Positions 11,276 to 23,400 of a stretch of 64,000 nt of DNA are shown here, piece by piece. Within the stretch, counting starts at the first letter, position 1; every line of letters begins with the position of its first letter. Both the position numbers and the translations under genes were made by a program. Origin of the DNA: Alopecurus myosuroides (taxonomy: Eukaryota > Streptophyta > Magnoliopsida > Poales > Poaceae); the NCBI GenBank assembly GCA_028641055.1, contig CM054062.1, positions 180,079,266 through 180,143,265 of the forward strand. Reading direction: 5' to 3'. The notes below the pieces were generated by a model. That model had not been told where the DNA came from. It saw only the letters and a list, made by a program, of their open reading frames with translations, and ran no database searches.

Positions 11276-11722
11276 CACCTAGCCACCCTATTTACGAATA
11301 CTTTTGTATTTAGTCAAACTTTTTAAATTTTTTACCAATTTTATAGAAAGTAGTACAAACATATATGAGACCAATTGACATAGTTTGAAACTATAAGTCA
11401 AGAAAAATTTATTGATATTAATTTGGTGTAATAAATGATAGAATTTTTTTCAATACAATATTAGTTAAAATTCAATAAATCTGACTTGACAGAAAAGATA
11501 AAAGTATTACTTATTCACGGACAGAAGGACTATTGCACGGTTTCTGAATTGGGTCCTAGCGATTTCTCGCATTTTCATGCCGATCCACGCTAGTGGCGTG
11601 TATTTAATACGTTCTCGGTTTCAAATTAATCGTCGTGAATTTGTAAAAATATAGATGCATATAGATGTATTTTAGTTTATTAAAAGTTGTAGAATATAGA
11701 TTGAAAGTGGACGGAGGGAGTA
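11276..11722. repeat. degenerate Stowaway-like remnants
   Basis: Two decayed units are suggested. One ends near TTCACGGACAGAAGG (about 11513), with an interior of the AGTCAAACTTTTTAAA type common in Triticeae Stowaways. The other ends GGACGGAGGGAGTA (11709-11722), preceded by GATGCATATAGATGTATTTTAG. Left ends are not clear, so nesting or deletion is likely. The surrounding 10522-12424 contains no gene I can support. Confidence 0.35.
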
Positions 11723-12424
11723 TGCTTTAAAAGGACGCCTTGGACACTGTAAAAAAGAACAATGTCCTGGGAAGCCATTAAAGGCAGGTATGCTGTTGCT
11801 ATCGGAGAATGATTGCAGAGATCTTTATTTCCAATTAGCAATGCGGTTATACTCATAGGCTCCCGGTTAGCTTAGTCCACTATGGAGATCCTCTTGACTT
11901 TTGGTCAGGATAATAGCAACAATTTAGAAATATGTTACTCGTTCCGACCGGAAATGGATTGATAAAACGCAGATGTATCTCACTAAAATGTCTAGATAGT
12001 ACATCACTATTTAGACGAATCTGTGTCAAGCATTTCCAATTGAAGAACATATACTCCGTATCATCAATGGTATAACGAATTAAAAGAACCAGTTTACTCA
12101 AGTGATTATTTAATTATCATGAGCGATTTTTAATGCGGCAACCACTAAATATTGAACATGTCATGTTTTTAGGAATGAAAAAGGTAAGCGAATTGTCCAA
12201 TTTTTTTTGGAAACCGCAAGTTTGTTTAACTACGAAAGAAAAGAAAAAAACTAGAAGTAAATTGTCCAAATAGTGACCCACTTCATTTTTTGAGATCAAC
12301 CACATATTTTAGACAGGGATAAATTGATTATCCTGAATTTGTAGATAAAAATTTAAAATATCAAGAAATACAAAATAATCCCTAGGGTTTTATGCAACCA
12401 CCATAGCGAGCGGCCGCCGCTTAA

Positions 12425-12646
12425 CTATGGGCACGTCCGAGATGAATGATAGAAGAAACGCCGAGCCTCCAACTTTGTAGGATACGAGACAGCGCCATCG
12501 CCAACATCACCAACGAGACTTTGTGAGTCGACGAACAGGCTCGCTCCATGCATCAAGACACATGTCGATGTGGCTCGTCGATCGGGGGACGTTCCCGTGT
12601 TGTCTTGGACCAAGATCTGTCTCCTCCCATCGAGGAAGTCGGAGAG
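12425..12646 (-). other. gene-like block split by the LARD insertion (part 1)
   Basis: GC-balanced sequence, open on the minus strand, ends exactly at the GAGAG duplication. It continued directly into 26492-26870 before the 13.8 kb retrotransposon inserted. Read on the minus strand the pair looks like exon or leader DNA, but no domain is recognisable. Its identity is unknown. Confidence 0.35.
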
Positions 12647-15600
12647 TGTGGTGACCCAGCACACCACTGCATGTGTAGTGCGCAAGTCGGTGACATAATA
12701 CTCACAGAAGGGCTTATCCGTGAATATTACATCTCTCAGAGTGGTACAACAGAAACACAGCGGGACCAAGCAAAACTATAGGATACAAACTTCATTACAA
12801 AATCTTGGGAATCTCCTTGATGAATCAAGAAAATCTCCTGCAAAAGAAACATCAGAAGAATCAATTCGAAGATCCAAGCTGGAGAAGAACTCTAGCTCAG
12901 AACTAATCCACTACGGCTGATGTCAGCCCTAATCTATGGCTTGCGACTGCTAAGTCTAAGAATGAACTCCATCTACACCTTGATAGCTTCTCCTCCATCA
13001 GCGTTTTTGATGATGATGCTTTTCTGACTAAGTAAGAGATGACTCCATCTGGCTTCATGAGGTAGTGATGGCTTCACGATGACGACTTCCCTCAGGCTTC
13101 AACTCTAAGCAGGAGGTCAAACGGGATAGAATGAGTAACGAGCGTTACTCAGCAAGTTCATGATATATAGTGGGTGGTTGATGCACTAACTACAGCTTTA
13201 GACTAGAAAGAGTCATAAGCTAATGCAAGGTTTTTGTAAATCTTTCTTCAAGAGATTGCTTTTAATTCTGAAAACTATGCCCGCCAGATCTTCACAGGAT
13301 TAGAACTTTCATGGAGTTGCCTTTCCTGCGGGGTTCGCAGCTCCTTCCCGGAACAAGGGGTAACATGCCACATCCTTTTACACTCTGCAGAGGTGCGTTA
13401 CTTTACCCATGGACGACCAAGACCATGTTGCACAACCAGGCTCGAGATCCTGTCCACTCCCACTCAGGTGTGGGGCCCGGTAGTTGGTCCAAGCCAAACC
13501 GTGCTTCTCCGCACAACGCATGCCCACCCATTTCTGCCAGCAGGTTGAACGCCTGATTCCACCCCTCACGATGGAGATCTACGCGCCCCTGGCAGACACT
13601 CATAGACCCCAGAGCCCGTGGGACGTAAGGGCTCCCACCCATGTGCATGTAGTCTCGCAAGACCTACAGCGTACGTCTCTGTTAGTCCGTTGACATGCGA
13701 ACGAGAGAAGTATCACGACTGACTTACTCCCCCCACAAAAGATCCATGGTCAACGCGAATTTACGGCGCAAGAATCCTGACGGCAGTTGTTGTTAATTCC
13801 TAGGTAATACGTTCCCATGCAGATGGAACCTTCCTTTGACCTATTCATCTTACCATGGTTCCATCCGCCCACCAAACAGAACACTACCACTCGGGTAGTC
13901 ATTCAATTAGTCATATTATTATAAATATAGGATCATGCATTCTTTTGAGAATAGGTGATAATACGATAGGGTTTTTGCCAATAGTTTGTTATGAAATACT
14001 GCAAAGGATATGAGCAAGTGATAAACTTGCCTGAGATTTGAAATAACCATAATAATGATCCAGGTCTTCGGGGTTCGAGGGTCGCGTAGAGAAATCCAAA
14101 CATCTGAAAGATAGCAAAGTAGTCCTGGTAAGGACTACAGAAAACACTGGCAAGATGATACATGCATAGTAATGAGATGCATCGTGAAATCCCCTGGAAA
14201 ATACCCCAGCTTACAAGTGTAAGCCACGTTTGAAACGATAACGTATTCACACAATTGTTAGGTGACTTAGAGTTGTTTCATTACTTGTGGTGATGTTGTT
14301 ATTTCTTTTAGGTTTAAGTGTGTTTCACTTTTATTGAACAAACACTTGTTATCCTGTTTAAGTAGAAGTGTTGATTACTTGGTGAGGTAACAAGATAATA
14401 GCAAATGGAAAACAACTAGTGAAAAGATAACAGTCACGTTTCATTTTATATTTAAAAAGTGTAGCGCTAGTGCCAAGGAGTTTTATTGAAAACGATGAAC
14501 GATTATAATTAATCTATCATCACCTAACTTGCTAATGCTTGGTGATAATAGGTTTATTATGTTTGAGAACATTTGAGGGTTTTATTAATAAAGAAAATAA
14601 TTTGTGGCAGCTATTTCTTGTCATAATGAAATATAATAGAGTTCCGGTAGATATTTGGAAACAAGTTTATAATTTAATCAAAACGTTTTATGTTTGACAT
14701 ATTTGAATTGTTAATGCTTTTCTCTTTGATTTGGTATATCATTCAATGCCTTTTGAAAATACTTGAATAAATGATTAATTTATTAATTGTAAATGAATTA
14801 AATGACTAGGCAAATATTGCACTCATGAAATCTTGGTCAAATGGATTTGCAAACATCATAGATGAGTTGCATTTGTCATTTTAAGCACTTTGGTATATAA
14901 CTTGTTTTTTTTTTCTGATTTTATGAATTATTTATTATTTTTCTTTATTTTAAATGATTTAATTAATTAAGGAAAATGTTTAATTTTAAACTTTATCAAA
15001 TTCATTTGAAAATGTCATAATCAAATAGATTTTATTTTTCTGATTAAAATGATATGTTATTTATATTTTTCTGGTTTACAGAATTAAAGTTATTGAATTA
15101 TAAAGTTTTAATTAATTTCTGCCAATATTCAAATTGACAGGTGGGGTCTACGTGTCATATTTGATTTAAAATAAAACAAAACGAAAAGAAAATCCTGCCT
15201 GACGTCATCATGACGTCAGGGTGGCGTCAGCAACACACAGATCTTCACTGTGAGATCCCAATCCTGCGATTTAGTCTAAATTGGTCCAATTCATTGAGTT
15301 GGTGAGTTAGAGGAAGTCACAGGGAACCATTTGGTGGAGGCGGAACGACCCAACGGTCACCGGAGTTACTCCGGCGAGCTTGAACACGGCGGACGGCGAC
15401 AGTCGTCGGCGTTACAGCGATTGCGGAAGCGATTAAGGGATTGGGAGGGTGCTCGAGCACCAGGAGCTTACTCTGAATGCGATGGAGGTGGCAGGGAGTC
15501 GAGGCACGGTCGGAATCGCCGGCGGCGAGGAGAAATTGGCGGCGGCCGTACTCGGGGAAGATGTCCCGATTCCGCTCCTCCCGGGCTTCCCAGCTCCCTT

Positions 15601-18600
15601 ACGGCCTTGAGGAGGAAGAGGAGGACATGGCGATGACGATGACATGCTCAGAGGGAGCAGCCGTGGCCGGAGACGACGACGCGGTGGTGACCAAAACGGC
15701 GGAGCTAGGGTTTCGGCTCGGTTCAGTACAGAGAGAAACTGAGAGAGAGTGAGCGATAGGGAGAGAAGAAGAAGGTTACGGCATCGTCCTGGGGTCTTAT
15801 CCTCCACAGCTAGCAAGCAGAGAGGAGGTGGCAGCGGTGGCGATGCCACGATGCGTTTCTCCTTTGCCTTCTGGCAGAGGAAGAAGAAGAAGAAAAACAA
15901 AAGAACCTTGCAATAACCCCCTGAATTTTGGAAGATTTACAACAGGGTCCTTCTATTAAAGAAAACTGATAAGAAATTAATGTTTTCAGGGATTTTTTGC
16001 AAAGATAAAAATTATTAAAAATCAGTTTTGAATTCCTTATCAAATTCTCCACCTCACCATATTTTTATTTATCAATTTTGAGCAAGATTTGAATTTAATA
16101 CTTAGGGTGCTAGATTAAGTGGTTTTTGTTGTTTTCCCTCTATTTAATTTATTAGATGTCTTAAAATCTATTTTAGGCATGAAAACTATATTCACACAAA
16201 ACACATGGGGTCCACCAAGTGGTGTGTTCTCATTGGAACCTGTAGATACAAATTCCTCATAGAAAGTAATTAAGTAAAATACTTTGGTGCTGGTTCTATG
16301 TACTGTTATGAAAACCATTTAATTTGGAATTATATTCCATGTCACACCAAATGATTTTAAAGGGGTAAAGGAACTTGTTTTCCTTTTATAATACTATGTT
16401 ATTTTCATAGCTAGAACTCTTAGTAGTTTTGGTTGACATTTTACTTAAGTGTGTATCAATCAGATGTGTTATTTTAGGGACATGATTAATTGGAAAACAT
16501 GTGTGGCTTTGAAATCTTATTTACTGGTTTTCCACATAGGTTCCAATATGGATATTATCCCATGTTTGTTTTGGAACATGTAGTCAGCTACATGATTATA
16601 TGTAGATGAATTTTTGGTATCATCTGTTAGTCTTATGTGTGAAAAGGTGATGGAAAAACAAGGTATTAAGATTGTTACCATTAACCTCCACATCTCCACA
16701 CATGTGGATGCAATTGCTTGTTATTAATTCATTCTTGATATTTATTTCCATTTAAGATGTTACTATGAGGTCCTCATTTCTGATGGGCTTTATAAGGCAT
16801 AGAGGTTAAAGATCTTCTAATATTACCTAATGCTTCACTGAATAATTTCTTATATTCCCTTACTGAGGCAGTGCTGCTTCTTGTGGTCTTCTGTTGCTTG
16901 AGGTTCTTCTCTCTAGTTGTCACTAGTCTTATCTTATCACCTTTGTCATTTGCAAGGAAGATCATAACTGAGACTCCATATTCAATTATCTTACCCTTGT
17001 GGTGAAGGCAACCAATTATTCCAAGCAAAGATTTTATTTAGATGATTATAAAGGAATATAAGTTGGTGTTGTGACATCAAGTTGCACTTATGCATATAAG
17101 AAGAATTTGTAAACAAGGTAGCTAGTCTTGCCTTCAAATTACTATTCATATACATTAGGCTGAGATGTACCAGATTATTCAATCTTATGTTTGTGTGTGT
17201 ATGACATTCAATTGTTTGAGTATACAAAAGTGATCTGTTAACAAGGTAGCTAGTCTTGTTATCAAACTTCTTCTATATAACACTAACATTGGAGTATCAC
17301 ACTATTTCCAGAGAGTTAATAAGATCATATCAAGATATAAGAGTTTCCAAGTACTCTTATAGACAGATTAGGGTAGCACTTCAAACACACTCTAAATAAT
17401 CTTCTTGGAGATCTTCATGTGGTATTTCTTCCTGTCTTGTGGTTTCTTCTCTTGCAGAATATCTTGGAGGAGTTTGAGGAAACATGATACATTGGTCTAG
17501 CCAAACTAACAAGATCTAGATTAGGAATTAATTCATACTTTTATTATCCTTCCATACATTTCTTGTTTTGCTTCTCCTAAGATAGATACTTATATCATAC
17601 ATGATTGGTTTTATTTAGCTTCCAATTAACTTCCTCTAATAGAGGTTATATCTTGTTGTTATTCATTACTTGTACCCAGAGATACTTTAGTTGTTGAATA
17701 TTGATATGGATAGAAGTGTGGAATGCTAATGAAATGATAACTTAAGATAGTAAGTTGATCATATGGTTCCTTGATGTATTGAGATTTCATATGCTCCCTT
17801 ATATAAGATTAATGAGACATTGAGCATATGAAAGTTATTGAGCTTAATGTCTTTGATCATGGTTGTTAGTTGGTTACTCAGAGTGTCATGTTGTTATTTT
17901 ATATTATTCATTTGTATTCATGTTACAGACATAGAGGTTTGGAAAGATCATATGTGATGATCAAGGTTTTAACAGTGGTTAAAGAAGATTTGATTATTCC
18001 CTTAGGTACTTCTTTTATGGTTGAGGAGATATGTACATATTCGATAAATATGTTAATACAATTATTATGTCATTTCCCACTTGTGGGGTTTAAGTTAATA
18101 CTTGTTTGTATCACTTGTGTTCTATTGAAACTTTGTTATTTACTTGTGATGGTTCACTTAGTAGTTACTAAATAATTTAGAAAGATGTTGTGTGGATGGT
18201 TTATAACTTAAGAGTTATTGTTTGAGAGAACTTAACACCTCTGTTGATGAGATGGTTCAATGAGGTATTACTTATTTGTGGAAGTATGATCATCAGATAT
18301 TTGATTTGGATACTCACCCCTCTTTGAGTTCTAGATACCTAGTGGATTATCCCAAGTCACATATAGACTTGTGGTTAAGGTTGTTGAGAGTTTGTGTTGG
18401 TCACAACCAATTATGGTTTGTGTAACCAGGTGATTTGGTTTCTTAGGATACTTGTTATAAAGATCATTCCAAATGTACTCTTAACTAGATGAACTAGACC
18501 TATTTCATCATGTCAAGTGAAACTTTGGTCACTTTGATTCGTTTAAACTTTCGCGCCAAAATTTCCCGTACTTTTAGATGCATGCTTTGCAAATGCACAT

Positions 18601-18645
18601 ATTAAATTTAGATCCTTATGACTTCCCAAACACTGGGATGTTACA
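12647..18645 (-). repeat. 3' LTR of the LARD element
   Basis: This is a 6.0 kb LTR, far longer than usual Gypsy LTRs. It holds a GC-rich segment (about 15300-15890) within otherwise AT-rich DNA, and the palindromic bZIP-type site at 15198-15220. Many short open frames in it are duplicated in the other LTR and are not genes. Confidence 0.95.
15198..15220. promoter_or_regulatory. double TGACGTCA palindrome in LTR
   Basis: Two TGACGTCA octamers (perfect CRE/C-box-type bZIP sites) are spaced by two bases and sit inside a larger palindrome CCTGACGTCA-TCA-TGACGTCAGG. They lie on the upstream side (minus orientation) of the AT-rich LTR half. The same site is conserved in the other LTR at 23037-23059. 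A role in LTR transcription is inference. Confidence 0.55.
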
Positions 18646-20491
18646 GTATCTCCCCCTTAACAAGAACTTCGTCCCGAAGTTCAACCTCTCTCACGTAAAG
18701 ATCTGTAGAGAGAACTTTTGTAGACCGTTGAATCTTCACATATGTTTCTTGTGTAGACCATGGCATGTGTATCCTCTTGTCTGGATTGTTCACCTTCCAC
18801 TGTCTTGTATGATAATCTAATAGTATTCCAGTTGTTAGGACAACTCTGTCTTGTTACTAGGCCTTCCTACTAGTCTCACGAAGAACATGTGGTATTTCCA
18901 CCACATAGTGGATACCAAGTTTCGTTCTCCGATGAATAGGTATGATTTCCTACCTCTCACAACTTTCTGAAGAATATTTGGTATATCCATCGGGTGATAA
19001 ATAACCAATAAGATTCTTCCGGTACAATGGTTATTGTCTATGTTTAGGACTCCATTTGGTTCAATCTAGTGGTCTCAAGAGGAATACTGCTCAAAGAAAC
19101 GTGTACGATGTAGTGTACATTGACTTAGGCTCAATTATTAGTGAAAATAGCTTCGAGTTTCCTCGAGTTTTAACTCTTTCCTATAGGTGATTATAACCTA
19201 TTCCACTAGTTACTTCCTATGGTCCTTCTATATCTTTGGGTTTTGACTTCTATGGGACAATTCTATAAGTTTATTTATCAAACTTCTACATGTTTCCTTA
19301 TAGGCTATAACTATTCATGTGATTTTCTTCTTATCACTTGTAGTATATCTCCATGTGTTGATGAAGTATATCCCCAACTCCAAACAAGATGTGGAATGTG
19401 GTCCATTCCCATCAGTAGCTTTATTGACTTATGCCTTCTTGACTTCCGGGTCTTCCAGAACTTTTGTGATGGTTTCCATCTGCTGATTACTCAGACCGCT
19501 CTCATTCTAATCCTATACCCTCTAGACCAGTAACATCAAGATAGAAATCAATGTTCGCACATGCATATGCACATCAAATTCAATCCTCATGTACAGATCT
19601 AGTCAATCAAAGATCCAAAGAAGCAATAAATCCCAAATGCAGTTATCACTCATGCATCAAAAGCCTGTGAAATAAAAGTACTTAGAGTAAAACATCTCAA
19701 GTACCAAGGCTCTTAAATGCTATACACTACAAGTAGGTATATAGTACCTTATAATCCTATTCTACGCAACCACTCTTTGCCCAAGTAATTACTCCAAGTG
19801 CATGCCTTACCACAATGGAATAAACTAAGACAAAATGATCCTATAGTAGTGGTTGACTAACTTTGTTTCCTATAGGACTAAGTACTATGTCATTGGAATT
19901 ACTTCATCTTGTTTATGACAAGCTTATCATGGTATCTGTTGATCCTTCATGGTGTTGATCATATCATAGGAGTAGTAATGTAGCTTCCATCAATGCTTAT
20001 GCCTTCTCCTAGTTCTATGTTATGCTATACTATAATTTTAATCACCTCTAGACTTGATAACTAAGGATATGGTATATACCCCATAGTTACCATGGTTTAA
20101 AATAACTATTAAGGATTCTCACCATCCATTCTTGATGACTCCTATACTAACTCAATATCATGTTCTACTCCATCCTATACATTCATAGAATGGGGTAATC
20201 ATAACTGTGACTTAATCATCTCTGACCATGTCAGAACTCTTCTTTTCACAATAGCCCTAATACATGCTAGACTTCTAATTGTTCATACCTAGGTATAAAG
20301 AAAATAGATAAGTAGATTTACTCAGGTTGAGTAAGAATAATTCTATACAAGTATGATTATATCATTCCCAAGTGGATGATCATCATAGTGTAGGAAGTGT
20401 GGTTTAGATAAGATGGCTTCCTATAGTATAAACCAACCTACAGATCTCCTAAAAGGTTTTAAACCTAAGGTCGCTTCGCTCTGATACCACC
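18646..20491 (-). other. internal region of the LARD: PPT, non-coding DNA, PBS
   Basis: PPT at about 18647-18660 and PBS at 20478-20489 (minus strand). The short plus-strand open frames (18578-18820, 19219-19533) have no domain and lie antisense to the element. A short minus-strand stretch beside the PPT (reading VELRDEVLVKG) may be a vestige of a former pol C-terminus. Otherwise there is no coding sequence. Confidence 0.8.
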
Positions 20492-23400
20492 TGTGGTGAC
20501 CCAGCACACCACTGCATGTGTAGTGCGCAAGTCGGTGACATAATACTCACAGAAGGGCTTATCCGTGAATATTACATCTCTCAGAGTGGTACAACAGAAA
20601 CACAGCGGGACCAAGCAAAACTATAGGATACAAACTTCATTACAAAATCTTGGGAATCTCCTTGATGAATCAAGAAAATCTCCTGCAAAAGAAACATCAG
20701 AAGAATCAATTCGAAGATCCAAGCTGGAGAAGAACTCTAGCTCAGAACTAATCCACTACGGCTGATGTCAGCCCTAATCTATGGCTTGCGACTGCTAAGT
20801 CTAAGAATGAACTCCATCTACACCTTGATAGCTTCTCCTCCATCAGCGTTGTTGATGATGATGCTTTTCTGACTAAGTAAGAGATGAATCCATCTGGCTT
20901 CATGAGGTAGTGATGGCTTCACGATGACGACTTCCCTCAGGCTTCAACTCTAAGCAGGAGGTCAAACGGGATAGAATGAGTAACGAGCGTTACTCAGCAA
21001 GTTCATGATATATAGTGGGTGGTTGATGCACTAACTACAGCTTTAGACTAGAAAGAGTCATAAGCTAATGCAAAGTTTTTGTAAATCTTTCTTCAAGAGA
21101 TTGCTTTTAATTCTGAAAACTATGCCCGCCAGATCTTCACAGGATTAGAACTTTCATGGAGTTGCCTTTCCTGCGGCGTTCGCAGCTCCTTCCCGGAACA
21201 AGGGGTAACATGCCACATCCTTTTACACTCTGCAGAGGTGCGTTACTTTACCCATGGACGACCAAGACCATGTTGCACAACCAGGCTCGAGATCATGTCC
21301 ACTCCCACTCAGGTGTGGGGCCCGGTAGTTGGTCCAAGCCAAACCGTGCTTCTCCGCACAACGCATGCCCACCCATTTCTGCCAGCAGGTTGAACGCCTG
21401 ATTCCACCCCTCACGATGGAGATCTACGCGCCCCTGGCAGACACTCATAGACCCCAGAGCCCGTGGGACGTAAGGGCTCCCACCCATGTGCATGTAGTCT
21501 CGCAAGACCTACATCGTACGTCTCTGTTAGTCCGTTGACATGCGAACGAGAGAAGTATCACGACTGACTTACTCCCCCCACAAAAGATCCATGGTCAACG
21601 CGAATTTACGGCGCAAGAATCCTGACGGCAGTTGTTGTTAATTCCTAGGTAATACGTTCCCATGCAGATGGAACCTTCCTTTGACCTATTCATCTTACCA
21701 TGGTTCCATCCGCCCACCAAACAGAACACTACCACTCGGGTAGTCATTCAATTAGTCATATTATTATAAAAATAGGATCATGCATTCTTTTGAGAATAGG
21801 TGATAATACGATAGGGTTTTTGCCAATAGTTTGTTATGAAATACTGCAAAGGATATGAGCAAGTGATAAACTTGCCTGAGATTTGAAATAACCATAATAA
21901 TGATCCAGGTCTTCGGGGTTCGAGGGTCGCGTAGAGAAATCCAAACATCTGAAAGATAGCAAAGTAGTCCTAAGGACTACAGAAAACACTGGCAAGATGA
22001 TACATGCATAGTAATGAGATGCATCGTGAAATCCCCTGGAAAATACCCCAGCTTACAAGTGTAAGCCACGTTTGAAACGATAACGTATTCACACAATTGT
22101 TAGGTGACTTAGAGTTGTTTCATTACTTGTGGTGATGTTGTTATTTCTTTTAGGTTTAAGTGTGTTTCACTTTTATTGAACAAACACTTGTTATCCTGTT
22201 TAAGTAGAAGTGTTGATTACTTGGTGAGGTAACAAGATAATAGCACATGGAAAACAACTAGTGAAAAGATAACAGTCACGTTTCATTTTATATTTAAAAA
22301 GTGTAGCGCTAGTGCCAAGGAGTTTTATTGAAAACGATGAACGATTATAATTAATCTATCATCACCTAACTTGCTAATGCTTGGTGATAATAGGTTTATT
22401 ATGTTTGAGAACATTTGAGGGTTTTATTAATAAAGAAAATAATTTGTGGCAGCTATTTCTTGTCATAATGAAATATAATAGAGTTCCGGTAGATATTTGG
22501 AAACAAGTTTATAATTTAATCAAAACGTTTTATGTTTGACATATTTTAATTGTTAATGCTTTTCTCTTTGATTTGGTATATCATTCAATGCCTTTTGAAA
22601 ATACTTGAATAAATGATTAATTTATTAATTGTAAATGAATTAAATGACTAGGCAAATATTGCACTCATGAAATCTTGGTCAAATGGATTTGCAAACATCA
22701 TAGATGAGTTGCATTTGTCATTTTAAGCACTTTGGTATATAACTTGTTTTTTTCTGATTTTATGAATTATTTATTATTTTTCTTTATTTTAAATGATTTA
22801 ATTAATTAAGGAAAATGTTTAATTTTAAACTTTATCAAATTCATTTGAAAATGTCATAATCAAATAGATTTTATTTTTCTGATTAAAATGATATGTTATT
22901 TATATTTTTCTGGTTTACAGAATTAAAGTTATTGAATTATAAAGTTTTAATTAATTTCTGCCAATATTCAAATTGACAGGTGGGGTCTACGTGTCATATT
23001 TGATTTAAAATAAAACAAAACGAAAAGAAAATCCTGCCTGACGTCATCATGACGTCAGGGTGGCATCAGCAACACACAGATCTTCACTGTGAGATCCCAA
23101 TCCTGCGATTTAGTCTAAATTGGTCCAATTCATTGAGTTGGTGAGTTAGAGGAAGTCACAGGGAACCATTTGGTGGAGGCGGAACGACCCAACGGTCACC
23201 GGAGTTACTCTGGCGAGCTTGAACACGGCGGACGGCGACAGTCGTCGGCGTTACAGCGATTGCGGAAGCGATTAAGGGATTGGGAGGGTGCTCGAGCACC
23301 AGGAGCTTACTCTGAATGCGATGGAGGTGGCGGGGAGTCGAGGCACGGTCGGAATCGCCGGCGGCGAGGAGAAATTGGCGGCGGCCGTACTCGGGGAAGA

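Noticed and set aside
15331..15900. ORFs of 91-155 codons in the LTRs as host genes
   Set aside because: They occur in both LTRs, overlap on both strands in GC-rich low-complexity DNA and show no domain.
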